This document shows positions 17,014 to 26,810 of a DNA stretch of 49,583 nucleotides, one piece after another. Origin of the DNA: Paludibaculum sp. (lineage in GTDB: Bacteria; Acidobacteriota; Terriglobia; Bryobacterales; Bryobacteraceae); NCBI GenBank assembly GCA_029973955.1, contig JARKQJ010000081.1, positions 1-49,583 on the forward strand, in the 5' to 3' direction. Within the stretch, counting starts at the first letter, position 1. Every line of letters starts with the position of its first letter. The translations under genes were made by a program, and so were the position numbers. Under the pieces are notes generated by a model. That model made no database searches, had not been told where the DNA came from, and saw only the letters and a list, made by a program, of their open reading frames with translations.

Positions 17014-18214
17014 TGCGCTCGCGCGCATCGTCCCACTCCAGCCGCTGCTTCGTGCGCAGCGCCAGGTTGCCCAGCAGTCCCGCCTTGTTCAGCTTGTGCC
17101 CATAGGCGACGTTGCAGGTGGTGGTAGCGCGGGTCTTGATGGCGTCCAGGAACTCGCGGATGTGTCCTAGGGAATCGGGGATTGACTGCGGAGGCTTCGG
17201 GAAATCGTCCACGCGCTTGCCCTTCGCCCACACTTCGTGGCGGCTGTAGTTGGTGACCAGGTTCGCCTCCGTCCCTTCGAAGACGACGCAGGAGCCCATG
17301 TGGTCGTAGCCGGGCCGCCCCTTGGGATGCAGCGTCCAGCTCAACAGCAGATTCGGATACTCGTAGAGCGCTTCCATGACGTCGGCCGTCTCGGCCTTGT
17401 CGCCGGCCAGCCAGCGGCCGCCGGACGCGCTCACTGCCAGCGGCGCCTGCAGGTCCAGCGCCCAGTAGACGACGTCCGTGTAGTGGCACCAGAAGTCTGC
17501 GAAGTAGCCGCCTGAGTAATCCCAGTAGTAGCGGTAGAGGAAGTGCACGCGGTTGGCGTTGTACGCGCGCTTGGGCGCCGGGCCCAGCCACATCTCGTAG
17601 TCGAGTTCGGCCGGCGGAGCCGTGTCGGGAACGGTCGGGATGGCCTTTTCGCCGGAGACCATGCCGCAGTAGACCTTCGTGATCTTGCCCAGCGAACCGC
17701 TGCGGACGAGTTCCACCACGCGCCGGTAGTTGGGCAGGTCGTTGTGGATGTGATTGCCCATCTGCGTCACGCGCTTGTAGCGCTCCGCGGCGCGCACCAT
17801 GGCGCGGCCCTCGCCGATGGAATACGAGAGCGGCTTTTCGACGAAGACGTCCTTGCCGGCCTGGCAGGCCTGCACCGTGGGCAGCGCATGCCAGTGGTCC
17901 GGCGTGGCCACCATGACGGCGTCGAGATCTTTCATCTCAAGGAGCTTGCGGTAGTCCTTGAACTCGGCCGGCTTGCGATTCTGCGTCTTCTGCACCAGGT
18001 CCGCGGCCTTGCTCATGTGAGTGCTATCCACATCGCAGACGGCCACGGCGTCCACGTCCTTGTGCTGCATAAAGCCGCGCAGGCGGCCCATGCCTTGCCC
18101 GCCCAGTCCGATGAAGCCCACGCGAATGCGATCGCTGGGCGCGGTCTGGGCGCTTGTGACAATAGGCAGGGCCGCGGCGGAGGCCGCGAGGAATTGGCGT
18201 CGGGACGACTGCAT
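16946..18214 (-). CDS. Tat-exported Gfo/Idh/MocA family oxidoreductase
   Basis: Predicted 422-residue NAD(P)-dependent oxidoreductase. It starts [17 protein letters not shown], a clear Tat twin-arginine signal; an ATG four codons earlier (18226) is less likely. The Rossmann fold follows with [13 protein letters not shown], then the family motifs ATPDHWHA and VEKPLSY, and a C-terminal substrate domain. Proteins of this group act on sugars and inositols, usually oxidising a hydroxyl; the substrate is not readable here. Transport of a folded, cofactor-loaded enzyme would explain the Tat signal. The gene is 25 nt downstream of pyruvate carboxylase on the same strand, and its end overlaps the histidine kinase gene. 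Confidence 0.92.
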   Translation of the reverse strand: MQSSRRQFLAASAAALPIVTSAQTAPSDRIRVGFIGLGGQGMGRLRGFMQHKDVDAVAVCDVDSTHMSKAADLVQKTQNRKPAEFKDYRKLLEMKDLDAVMVATPDHWHALPTVQACQAGKDVFVEKPLSYSIGEGRAMVRAAERYKRVTQMGNHIHNDLPNYRRVVELVRSGSLGKITKVYCGMVSGEKAIPTVPDTAPPAELDYEMWLGPAPKRAYNANRVHFLYRYYWDYSGGYFADFWCHYTDVVYWALDLQAPLAVSASGGRWLAGDKAETADVMEALYEYPNLLLSWTLHPKGRPGYDHMGSCVVFEGTEANLVTNYSRHEVWAKGKRVDDFPKPPQSIPDSLGHIREFLDAIKTRATTTCNVAYGHKLNKAGLLGNLALRTKQRLEWDDARERITNSSQADKLVTRRYRKPWKLS

Positions 18215-18239
18215 AGTGATCCTCATTCTCTCAAGTCGG

Positions 18240-21200
18240 TCAGGCCGGTGTGATGACGATCAGCAGGTCCTTGGGCTCCACGGTCTGGCCGACGGAAACC
18301 AGCCGTTCCGACACGCGCCCGGCAACCGGCGCGTAGACGGTGGTCTGCATCTTCATCGCTTCCATCACCAGGAGCTTGTCACCCTTCTTCACGTCCTGGT
18401 TCAGCTCCACGGCGATGGAGGTGATGGCGCCGGGAATGGGCGCGCCGACGTGCCCGGACTTCTCGGGATCGGCCTTCGGCCTGGCTTTCGTCTCGGCCTT
18501 GATGCGGCGATCCCGCACCGTCACTTCGCGCGGCTGTCCGTTCAGCTCGAAAAACACGGTGCGGGTGCCGTCGGGATGTGCCTCACCCACGGCGATGAAC
18601 TTGATCACCAGGGCCTTGCCGGCCTCGATCTCCACCGGCGTCTCCTCGCCCGGCTTCAGCCCGTAGAAGAACGCCGGCGAGGGCAGCACAGTGAGGTCGC
18701 CGTAGGAAGCCCGGGCCTTGTCGAACTTCAGGTAGACATCCGGGTACATCACGTAGCTCATCAGGTCCGCATCGCTTGGTTTGTGACCGGTTTTCTTCTC
18801 GACCAGGCCGCGTGTGTCTTCGAATTGAATCGGCTCCAGCCGCGCGCCCGGACGCCCGCGCCGCGGCTTGCGGCCTTTGAGGATCACATTCGCGATCTTC
18901 TTCGGCCAGCCGCCCGCCGGCTCGCCCAGCGAACCCTCGAACATGTCCACCACTGAGTTCGGAATGTTCAGCGAGTGGTTCGGCCCCAGGTTTTCGAACT
19001 CGTGCACGGTGAGCCCGTGCTGGATGAGGAACAGCGCCATGTCCCCCACCACTTTCGACGAAGGCGTCACCTTCACGATGTCGCCGAACGCGTGGTTGAC
19101 GTCGGCATACATGCGCGCAATCTCCGGCCAGCGCGGCCCTAACCCGAGGCTTTCGGCCTGCTCGCGCAGGTTCGTATACTGTCCGCCCGGCATCTCGTGC
19201 AGGTAGACGTCGGCCGTGCCGGAGCGCGGCGCGGAGTCGAACGGCAGGTAGTTCGCGCGCACGCCTTCCCAGTAATCCGAGCAGCGGTTGAGCGCCTCGA
19301 AGTCGAGCCGCGTGCCGCGCTTCGCATCGTGCTGCAGCGCCGCCACAATCGAATTCAGGTTCGGCTGAGATGTCGAACCCGACATCGACGAGATGGCCGC
19401 ATCGGCCACGTCCACGCCGGCCTCGGCGGCCTTCAGGATCGACGCCGCGTTCAACCCCGAAGTGTCGTGCGTGTGGAAGTGGATCGGCAGGCCGACCTCT
19501 TCCTTCAGCGCCTTCACCAGCTTCTGCGCCGCATACGGTTTCACCAGCCCGGCCATGTCTTTGATGGCCAGGATGTGCGCGCCCATCTTCTCCAGTTCCT
19601 TGGCCATCTTCACGTAATACGCGATGGGGTACTTGTCCCGCTTCGGGTCCAGAATGTCGCCCGTGTAACAGATGGCGGCCTCGCACACGCCGCGCGTGCG
19701 CCGCACGGCTTCCATCGCCACCTTCATATTGGGCAGCCAGTTCAGCGAGTCGAAGATGCGGAAGATGTCCATGCCTTCGTCGGCGGCCACCTCCACGAAG
19801 CGCCGCACGGCGTTGTCTGGGTAAGCCGTATAGCCCACCGCGTTCGAGGCGCGGAACAACATCTGGAAGCAGATGTTCGGAATCGCTGCGCGCAGCTTGC
19901 GCAGCCGCACCCACGGGTCTTCGAGCAGGAAGCGCATGGCCACGTCGAACGTTGCGCCGCCCCACATCTCCAGCGAGTAGAGCCCGGAGAGCGAATGCGC
20001 GTAGTAGTTCGCGATGGCCAGCATGTCGTGCGTGCGCATGCGCGTCGCCATCAGGGACTGGTGCGCGTCGCGCATGGTGGTGTCCGTGATGAGCAGCCGC
20101 TGCTGAGAAGCGGTCCACTTGGCGAAGCCCTCCGCGCCCAGTTCATCCAGCAACTGCCGCGTGCCCTTTGGCGGAGCCTCGGCGATGTGCGGCGGCACCG
20201 GCGGCTGCCGCAGCACCACCGGCGGCACGCGGTTGTTCATCTCCGGATTGCCGTTGACGGCCACGTCGCCCAGGTAGCTCAGCAGACGCGTGGCACGGTC
20301 CTGCCGCGGCTTGAAGCGGAACAGATCCGGCGCGTGTTCGAGGAACGTCGTGGTCACTTCGCCGCGCTGGAAACTCGCATGGCCCACCACGTTTTCGAGA
20401 AACGGAATGTTTGTCTTGACGCCGCGGATGCGGAACTCGCGCAATACGCGGTCCATCCGCTGGCAGGCGATTTTGAAGTTGTTGCCCCAGGTGGTCACCT
20501 TCACCAGCAGGGAGTCGTAGTAAGGCGTGATGACAGCGCCGCCGTAGGCCGATGCGCCGTCCAACCGGACGCCGAAGCCCGCGGGCGAGCGGTAGGTCGA
20601 GATCTTGCCGTAATCCGGGAGGAAGTTCTTGGCCGGATCTTCGGTGGTCACGCGGCACTGCAGCGCCGCGCCGTTCACCCGAATCTCCGCCTGTTGCGGA
20701 ATGGCCATCTCCTCGCCGTGCAGCTCCAGCCCTTGCGCGATCTGGATCTGCGCCCGCACGATGTCCACGCCGGTGACCATCTCCGTGACGGTGTGTTCCA
20801 CCTGCACGCGCGGGTTCACTTCGATGAAGAACCACTCGCCGGATTCCGTATCCACCAGGAACTCCACCGTGCCCGCCGAACGGTAGTTGGCAAACCGTCC
20901 CAGCCGCACCGCCGCATCGCACAACGCCTGCCGGATCTCGTCGGCCAGGCCGATGGCCGGGGCCACTTCCACCACCTTCTGGTGCCGCCGCTGCACGCTG
21001 CAGTCGCGTTCCCAGAGGTGCACGATGTTGCCGTGCGTGTCGCCCAGGATCTGCACTTCCACGTGCTTGGCCCGCCGGATGTAGCGCTCCAGGAACACCG
21101 CCCCGTTGCCGAACGCCGCCTTGGCCTCCGCGCTGGCTTCCTGGAAGCGCGTTTCCAGGTCCTCCATGCGGTGCACCACGCGCATGCCGCGCCCGCCGCC

Positions 21201-21686
21201 GCCGAACGCGGCTTTCAGGATCAGCGGGAAGCCGATGGAAGGCGCGATTTTGCGCACCTGCGCCAGGCTCTCCACCGGATTCTGCGTCCCAGGCAGCACT
21301 GGCACGCCGGCCTCCACCGCCAATTGCCGGGCGGCAGTTTTATCGCCCAGCCGCTCCAGCATCTGCTGGCTCGGGCCGATGAAGGTGATGCCCGCCGCGG
21401 CGCACGCCCGCGGCAATGCCGGATTCTCCGAGAGGAACCCATAGCCCGGGTGGATGGCATCCACGCCCTTCTCTTTCGCCAGAGCGACAATCCCCTCCAC
21501 GTCCAGGTAGGCCTGCACGGGCCTCAGCCCCTGGCCCACCAAGTACGCCTCATCGGCTTTGAACCGGTGCAGCGAAAGGCGGTCTTCCTGACTGTAAATG
21601 GCTACCGTCTGCAGCCCTAACTCATTAGCTGCCCGAAAGATGCGGATCGCAATCTCGCCCCGGTTCAGCGCCAGCAACTTCTTCAT
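18240..21686 (-). CDS. pyc: Pyruvate carboxylase
   Basis: Predicted 1148-residue biotin-dependent enzyme that carboxylates pyruvate to oxaloacetate, refilling the citric acid cycle. The domains are in the single-chain order: biotin carboxylase (about 1-450, with GGGGRGMRVV as the ATP-grasp loop and EVNPRVQVEH), carboxyltransferase (about 530-1000, with DTTMRDAHQSLMATR and the zinc-binding HFHTHDTSG), and a C-terminal biotinyl domain with VMEAMKMQT, where Lys1112 carries biotin. The length matches the usual 1140-1150 residues. ATG 21686 (MKKLLALNRGEIAIRI) is chosen over ATG 21713 because it matches the family N-terminus. It precedes the Gfo/Idh/MocA gene. Confidence 0.97.
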   Translation of the reverse strand: MKKLLALNRGEIAIRIFRAANELGLQTVAIYSQEDRLSLHRFKADEAYLVGQGLRPVQAYLDVEGIVALAKEKGVDAIHPGYGFLSENPALPRACAAAGITFIGPSQQMLERLGDKTAARQLAVEAGVPVLPGTQNPVESLAQVRKIAPSIGFPLILKAAFGGGGRGMRVVHRMEDLETRFQEASAEAKAAFGNGAVFLERYIRRAKHVEVQILGDTHGNIVHLWERDCSVQRRHQKVVEVAPAIGLADEIRQALCDAAVRLGRFANYRSAGTVEFLVDTESGEWFFIEVNPRVQVEHTVTEMVTGVDIVRAQIQIAQGLELHGEEMAIPQQAEIRVNGAALQCRVTTEDPAKNFLPDYGKISTYRSPAGFGVRLDGASAYGGAVITPYYDSLLVKVTTWGNNFKIACQRMDRVLREFRIRGVKTNIPFLENVVGHASFQRGEVTTTFLEHAPDLFRFKPRQDRATRLLSYLGDVAVNGNPEMNNRVPPVVLRQPPVPPHIAEAPPKGTRQLLDELGAEGFAKWTASQQRLLITDTTMRDAHQSLMATRMRTHDMLAIANYYAHSLSGLYSLEMWGGATFDVAMRFLLEDPWVRLRKLRAAIPNICFQMLFRASNAVGYTAYPDNAVRRFVEVAADEGMDIFRIFDSLNWLPNMKVAMEAVRRTRGVCEAAICYTGDILDPKRDKYPIAYYVKMAKELEKMGAHILAIKDMAGLVKPYAAQKLVKALKEEVGLPIHFHTHDTSGLNAASILKAAEAGVDVADAAISSMSGSTSQPNLNSIVAALQHDAKRGTRLDFEALNRCSDYWEGVRANYLPFDSAPRSGTADVYLHEMPGGQYTNLREQAESLGLGPRWPEIARMYADVNHAFGDIVKVTPSSKVVGDMALFLIQHGLTVHEFENLGPNHSLNIPNSVVDMFEGSLGEPAGGWPKKIANVILKGRKPRRGRPGARLEPIQFEDTRGLVEKKTGHKPSDADLMSYVMYPDVYLKFDKARASYGDLTVLPSPAFFYGLKPGEETPVEIEAGKALVIKFIAVGEAHPDGTRTVFFELNGQPREVTVRDRRIKAETKARPKADPEKSGHVGAPIPGAITSIAVELNQDVKKGDKLLVMEAMKMQTTVYAPVAGRVSERLVSVGQTVEPKDLLIVITPA

Positions 21687-21752
21687 GAAAATCAGGCTAG
21701 CACGTGGGAACATTCAGGCTTCCCGGTCCGTAATACCAGTGACGAGGACTTT

Positions 21753-22691
21753 ATGCGCCAATCCCTGCTCGCTGCTTTCCTGTTCGCCGGTTCGCTCGCT
21801 CTTACCGGTTGCGACTTTGTCGACCCGACCGACTGGGGCAATTCGGACCGTTACAAAGAAGATTTTTCCTCCACTCATAAGCTCGCTTCCGGCGGCCGCA
21901 TCACCCTGGAAGGCTTCAATGGAAGCGTAGAGGTTGTCGGCTGGGACAAGGATGAAGTGGTTGTTTCCGGCACCAAGCAGGCCGCCCGCGAAGACGTGAT
22001 GAAGGCCATCGACATCGACATCACCTCCGATGCAGGCGCGCTCCGCATCCGGGCCCGCCGTCCCACCGATGTGAACTGCAACTGCGGCGTGAAGTTCGCC
22101 CTCAAGGTGCCGAAGAAGGTGATCCTCGAAGAGATTGCCACCTCCAATGGCTCCATGCGCCTGGAGTCGGTCACCGGAAACGCCAACCTGCGCAGTTCCA
22201 ACGGCTCCATCCGAATCTGGGGCGTGGACGGCGACGTTACCGCCACCACCTCCAACGCCTCCATTGACGTGGACAAGTTCAAGGGCGCGGCCGATCTCAA
22301 GACCTCCAACGGCCGCATCAAGGCCGGCGGCATCGAGGGCAGTTTCTCCGCCACCACCTCCAACGCCTCCATCGACGCCGATGCCGATGCCATCACCACC
22401 GGCAAGCCCGTCACGCTCCGCACCTCCAACGGTTCCATCAACTTCGCCCTCACCCGCTGGCAGAACAACGAAGTCCGCGCCGCCACCTCGAACTCCTCCA
22501 TCAACCTCCGCCTGCCCGCAGGAGTCCAGGCCGAAGTGAAGGCCTCCACCTCCAACGGCAGTATCAACACGGATTTTGAGGTCTCCTCCAGCCAGTTCTC
22601 CAAGAACCGCCTCAACGGCCGCATCGGCGGCGGCGGTGCCCTGCTCGACCTCTCCACTTCCAACGGCAACATCCGTCTGCTCAAGCAATAG
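21753..22691 (+). CDS. DUF4097-type beta-solenoid lipoprotein
   Basis: Predicted 312-residue lipoprotein. The signal sequence ends in the lipobox LTGC (Cys19 or so), giving membrane attachment after lipidation. The rest is beta-rich with a repeated turn motif, S/T-S-N-G/A-S-I, occurring about ten times at roughly 18-20-residue spacing (for example ATSNGSMRLESV, RSSNGSIRIWGV, TTSNASIDVDKF). This is the hallmark of the DUF4097/DUF4098 right-handed beta-repeat family. Function is unknown; members are often near anti-sigma factors or permeases. It is divergent from pyc, with 66 nt between starts. Confidence 0.85.
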   Translation: MRQSLLAAFLFAGSLALTGCDFVDPTDWGNSDRYKEDFSSTHKLASGGRITLEGFNGSVEVVGWDKDEVVVSGTKQAAREDVMKAIDIDITSDAGALRIRARRPTDVNCNCGVKFALKVPKKVILEEIATSNGSMRLESVTGNANLRSSNGSIRIWGVDGDVTATTSNASIDVDKFKGAADLKTSNGRIKAGGIEGSFSATTSNASIDADADAITTGKPVTLRTSNGSINFALTRWQNNEVRAATSNSSINLRLPAGVQAEVKASTSNGSINTDFEVSSSQFSKNRLNGRIGGGGALLDLSTSNGNIRLLKQ

Positions 22692-22719
22692 CCCGCTTGC
22701 CATACCATAGGGTCTAGCC

Positions 22720-24081
22720 ATGACCCGCCGACAGTTCTGCGCCGCACCGGCCCTGCTCCACCAGCAGGGCCGTTCGCGTCCTAACCTCATCTTTCTGCTC
22801 GGGGACGACCATCGCTGGGACGCCCTCGGCTGCATGAACAATCCGCGCATCCACACTCCCAACATCGATGCCCTCTCGCGCGCCGGCGTCACCTTCGACA
22901 ACCACTTCGTCTCCACCGCCATCTGCGTCACCTCCCGCGCCAGCATCTTCACCGGCCAGTGGGCCCGCACGCACGGCATCACGGAGTTCGCCCGCCAGTT
23001 CACCCCCCAGCAGCACGCCCTCACCTACCCCGGCGTGCTGCGCGCCGCCGGCTATCGCACCGGCTTCATCGGCAAGTACGGCCTCGACAAGCCGCCCGCC
23101 CCCAAAGACCAGTTCGACTACTGGGCCGGCTTTCTCGGCCAGGGCAAGTATTTTCCGCAGGGGGAACCCGGCCCCCACCTCACCGACATCATGACCGGCC
23201 AGGCCCGCGAGTTCCTTGGCTCCGTCAATCCCGCTCAACCCTTCTGCCTCTCCGTCTCCTACAAGGCGCCCCATGTCCAGGACGACGACCCGCGCCAGTT
23301 CCTCCCCGCTCCCGAGGACGCGGCACGCTACGCCGGCGCCCATTTCCCCGTCCCCAAAACCATGGACACGGATGCCATCACCAGGCTTCCGCTTTCCGTC
23401 CAGGGCTCCGAGGCCCGCCGCCGCTGGGCCGTGCGCTTCTCCACGCCCGCACTCTTCCAGCGCTCCGTGGCCAACTATTACGCACTCATCACGGGCATCG
23501 ACCGCTCGGTCGGAACAATCCTCTCCGAACTAGACCGGCGCGGGCTCCGCGAAAACACCATCCTCGTCTACACCGGCGACAACGGCTTCTATCTCGGCGA
23601 GCACGGCCTGGCCGGCAAGTGGTTCATGCACGAGGAGTCGATTCGAGTGCCGCTGGTCGCCTCCGGCCCAGGCCTCGCGCGCGGCCGCCGCGTCGACGCC
23701 ATGACTCTCAACGTCGATCTCGCCCCCACTCTCCTCAACCTGGCCGGCGCGGCCATTCCAGAGACAATGCAGGGCACGTCTCTCTCCCCCTGGCTGCGGG
23801 GCCGGACCCCGCCATCCTGGCGCCAGGAGTGGTTCTACGAGCACCACTTCAACAATGGCTGGATTCCGCCCACAGAAGGCATCCGCACGGCGCGCTGGAA
23901 GTATACGCAATATCCCGAAGAACACCCGGTCTTCGAAGAGCTATACGACCTGCGGAACGACCGCTACGAAGAGAACAACCTGGCCGCGGCGCCCCAGCAT
24001 ACGGCGACTCTCAATCATCTCCGCGAGCGCCGCCTCGCCTGGACCGCCGCGCTCGAAAAGACAGGAAAGCCCCCCGCCTAG
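22720..24081 (+). CDS. Sulfatase, second copy, exported
   Basis: Predicted 453-residue type I sulfatase. It starts MTRRQFCAAPALL, a short Tat-like sequence. Metal-binding acids are in FLLGDDHRWDALG (Asp29, Asp30). The formylglycine site is CVTSR (Cys69 to Arg73), a variant in which the third position is Thr instead of Pro; this form is seen in many planctomycete and acidobacterial sulfatases, so activity is still likely. YTGDNGFYLGEHG and GKWFMHEES are further family motifs. It differs clearly from the sulfatase at 9481-10875 and is not a recent duplicate. It overlaps the convergent Ig-like gene by 4 nt. Confidence 0.92.
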   Translation: MTRRQFCAAPALLHQQGRSRPNLIFLLGDDHRWDALGCMNNPRIHTPNIDALSRAGVTFDNHFVSTAICVTSRASIFTGQWARTHGITEFARQFTPQQHALTYPGVLRAAGYRTGFIGKYGLDKPPAPKDQFDYWAGFLGQGKYFPQGEPGPHLTDIMTGQAREFLGSVNPAQPFCLSVSYKAPHVQDDDPRQFLPAPEDAARYAGAHFPVPKTMDTDAITRLPLSVQGSEARRRWAVRFSTPALFQRSVANYYALITGIDRSVGTILSELDRRGLRENTILVYTGDNGFYLGEHGLAGKWFMHEESIRVPLVASGPGLARGRRVDAMTLNVDLAPTLLNLAGAAIPETMQGTSLSPWLRGRTPPSWRQEWFYEHHFNNGWIPPTEGIRTARWKYTQYPEEHPVFEELYDLRNDRYEENNLAAAPQHTATLNHLRERRLAWTAALEKTGKPPA

Positions 24082-26609
24082 CGCACCGCTACCGGCACCG
24101 AGGTGAAGTTCAGCGAGGGATTGAATCGCAGCCCCAGCGCTGCCAGACCAGCCGGCTGGTTGCTTTGAAACTCCACCACGCCGCGCCGTCCCGACAATGC
24201 CGGAAACTTGTCCGGGAGCGAGAACGCCTCATGACCGCCGGCCGCCAGCGAGAACACTGACCGCCCGATCTCCGCGCCGGACTCATCGCGCCAGACCGCG
24301 GTCACATTCGCCGCCGCGGAAGCCAGGTTCACCACCGCCACGCCGGTGGAATACCCGATCAGGTTGTCGAAAGGAACCAGCACGGCCGCCTGCGCCCGGC
24401 TCTCCAGCGGCGCAGTCCCTTCGGATTCGCGCCCATCGGTCCCCTTCTGCCGGAAGATGGCATAGCCCGAGACCGGCGCCGCGCTGCGCACGTCGGCCCA
24501 GCCCACCTGCGTCGTCGAGACCGCGGCTTCGGTCTCGATCAGCAGGCTGCTGTTGGCTGGCAGCAAACGGTCCACCGCGGACCCGACAGCCGTCACGGAC
24601 TGCCCGCCCTGCGTCACCACATACGGCAGTTCCATCGCCGAACCGTCCTGCGCCGTGAACTGCACCCGCACCTGCGTGCTCGAGGACTGTACGTTCACCA
24701 GATTGATGGTCGTCTTCCAACCGCCGCCCGTGGCGATTTGCGACAGCACGCCAGTTCTGGAAAGCACTCCGGAAGCATTCACCTCCAACGTAAACACCGC
24801 CGTAAGGGCCACGCCCAGCGAATCCGCCACGCGCGCTGTAAACGTGTAGGCTCCAGCCGCCGCGGGCGTGCCTGAGAGCACGCCGGAAGTCGAGAGCGTC
24901 AAGCCCGGCGGCAGCGTACCCGACGCAACGGACCAGGTGTAGGGCGCAGCCCCACCTGCCGCCGTCAAAGTCTGCGTGTACGCCGTGCCCGCGGTGCCCT
25001 TCGGCACGGAGGTGGTGGTGATCGCCAGCGGATTGGCCGGAGCCAGGCCGATCACCAGCGTGAAGTACTGATAAGCCTCCTTGCCGGCAGCATCGGTCAC
25101 TTTCACGGTGAACGTCGAACTGCCTGCGGCCAGCGGCGTGCCCGTGATCACACCTGCCGGCGACAGCGAAAGCCCTGCCGGCAACTGACTGGCCACAATG
25201 CCGCTGGAGGCCAGCGCCCACGAGTATGGAGGCACTCCGCCCGCCGCCGAAAGCGTCTGATTGTACGGAATCCCCGCGGCGCCGTTCGGCAAAAGTGTGG
25301 TCGCCACCGCTAATCCGGACCCGACACTCATCGTCACGCCACCCAGCGCCGCCACGCCGCGGTTATCGGCGGCCCGCACCGTAAAGCTGTACGTTCCGCC
25401 CGTCGTGGGTACGCCGCTGACAATCCCATTGCCGGCCAAGGTCAATCCAGGCGGCATGGTTCCGGATGCATACGACCAGGTATAGGGCGGCGTCCCGCCG
25501 GCCGCGCCCAGGCTTTGGCTATAGGCAACCCCCACGCTGCCCGCCGGAAGCGTGGCGCTGGTCACCGTCAGCCCCGCTGCCGCTCCTGTCACCGAGACGG
25601 CGAAGGAGGCGTAGTTGCTGCCGGAAGTCACACGCACTTCAAAGGTTCCCGGCGTCGCGCCCAGCAGCACGCCCGTGGAAACCAGGCCGGCCGAGTCCGC
25701 CGTGCCCACCGACGATACCAGTGAAACGCTGCCCGCCGGAATCACCGTCCAGATCGCCGTCGCCCCCGGCAGCGCTGTGCCTGATGAGTCCTGCAACCGC
25801 GCCGTCAGCCGCAGCGGCAGCGTCGTGCCCGGAGCACCGCTCTGGTAGTTGCCCTGGACGATCACCGGTATCGGATCTCCGGCCGTCACCTGCAAAGCCG
25901 CCCGGAACGTCACCTGATTGCCCACGTCGACGATCATCTCCGTCGTCCCGGGCTTGCCCAGCGCCAGCAGTTCGCAGGAAGCGATCCCGTCCGCTCCTGT
26001 CAGAATCGTGCCCGCCGTGCAGGACGCCACCGGCCCTGCCGCCGGATCCTGATTCACCGTCTTCACCGTCAGCCCCACACCCGGAATCGGCAAGCCGGGC
26101 GACACCCCATTACCGCCGCTCGTGCCCACCACCACTTGCACTCCATTCGCCAGTCGCCCGCCGCTCTGCATCCTGGTGATCTCCAGTTGGCCCGGCTTCA
26201 GGAGCTGGATCGTCGGCTGCGGGTTAAAAGCGCCGGAAACGTACGGATAGGCCACCAGGTTGAAGCTCACCTTCCCCACGTCGCTTGCCGCTGTCACTGT
26301 GTACTGCCGGAACGCCACCCCGACGCTGATCTCACCGCCCGGCACCCAGGTGAGCGACGCATACCCGCCCGCATCCGTCACCACCGTCCGCGAACTCGCG
26401 TAACTGATGCCGCCCACGTCGCTCCAGGTCACCGCCTTGCCCGCCACCGGCTGGCCTGTCCCGTCCACCGCCCGCACCACCAGCGGCAGCGTGAACGCGT
26501 TGTAAAGCTGCGCCAACTGCCCATCTCCGGAGACCTTCACCAACCGGCTCTGCGCCGACAACGGCAATGCCAGGCACAGAATTGCCGCCAATCTCACAAT
26601 CGTGTTCAT
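24078..26609 (-). CDS. Large secreted protein with putative Ig-like domains
   Basis: Predicted 843-residue secreted protein. The signal peptide is MNTIVRLAAILCLALPLSA (ATG 26609 preferred over 26636). An N-terminal part of about 340 residues contains Big-type bacterial Ig-like segments. Three tandem 'putative Ig' (He_PIG) domains follow, each with the pattern G-x-A-Y-x-Q-x-L-x-A-A-G-G-x-x-P-Y-x-W, then PPGL and an S/T-F-T-V strand. A C-terminal module of about 220 residues (from VLSQIATGGGWKTTINLVN) is also present in the CxxCH protein at 32219-33463. It is probably a cell-surface adhesion or binding protein; the ligand is unknown. Its stop codon overlaps that of the sulfatase. Confidence 0.88.
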   Translation of the reverse strand: MNTIVRLAAILCLALPLSAQSRLVKVSGDGQLAQLYNAFTLPLVVRAVDGTGQPVAGKAVTWSDVGGISYASSRTVVTDAGGYASLTWVPGGEISVGVAFRQYTVTAASDVGKVSFNLVAYPYVSGAFNPQPTIQLLKPGQLEITRMQSGGRLANGVQVVVGTSGGNGVSPGLPIPGVGLTVKTVNQDPAAGPVASCTAGTILTGADGIASCELLALGKPGTTEMIVDVGNQVTFRAALQVTAGDPIPVIVQGNYQSGAPGTTLPLRLTARLQDSSGTALPGATAIWTVIPAGSVSLVSSVGTADSAGLVSTGVLLGATPGTFEVRVTSGSNYASFAVSVTGAAAGLTVTSATLPAGSVGVAYSQSLGAAGGTPPYTWSYASGTMPPGLTLAGNGIVSGVPTTGGTYSFTVRAADNRGVAALGGVTMSVGSGLAVATTLLPNGAAGIPYNQTLSAAGGVPPYSWALASSGIVASQLPAGLSLSPAGVITGTPLAAGSSTFTVKVTDAAGKEAYQYFTLVIGLAPANPLAITTTSVPKGTAGTAYTQTLTAAGGAAPYTWSVASGTLPPGLTLSTSGVLSGTPAAAGAYTFTARVADSLGVALTAVFTLEVNASGVLSRTGVLSQIATGGGWKTTINLVNVQSSSTQVRVQFTAQDGSAMELPYVVTQGGQSVTAVGSAVDRLLPANSSLLIETEAAVSTTQVGWADVRSAAPVSGYAIFRQKGTDGRESEGTAPLESRAQAAVLVPFDNLIGYSTGVAVVNLASAAANVTAVWRDESGAEIGRSVFSLAAGGHEAFSLPDKFPALSGRRGVVEFQSNQPAGLAALGLRFNPSLNFTSVPVAVR

Positions 26610-26810
26610 CAGTTTCAGTTTAGGGTGAACTCGCATTGGTTCCTCTTGGTCAGAACGCCGCCCACAACGATGTCAGGGACCTTAGTCCTACACCCATCCC
26701 CTTAGTCCCACAGGGACTTCCGCGGACTCCCGTCAGATGTTTAAACCCAGGCTTGCGTTCGCCCTCTCGCCGGGGGACGTAACATTCCACCAGACGGTAA
26801 ACTGAATCAT
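26610..26810. promoter_or_regulatory. Divergent intergenic region with paired palindromes
   Basis: This 201-bp spacer separates the Ig-like gene (minus) from the class V aminotransferase gene (plus). Two CCTTAGTCCYACA copies start 20 bp apart (26680 and 26700). Each belongs to an inverted repeat: GGAC-CTTA-GTCC at 26677-26688 and AGTCCC-ACA-GGGACT at 26704-26718. Two sites on the same helix face suggest an operator for one regulator, which cannot be named. No confident promoter boxes were found. Confidence 0.4.

Noticed and set aside
19197..21620. 807-codon frame opposite pyruvate carboxylase
   Set aside because: A high-GC antisense shadow rich in His, Arg, Val and Gln; the pyc frame has all family motifs.
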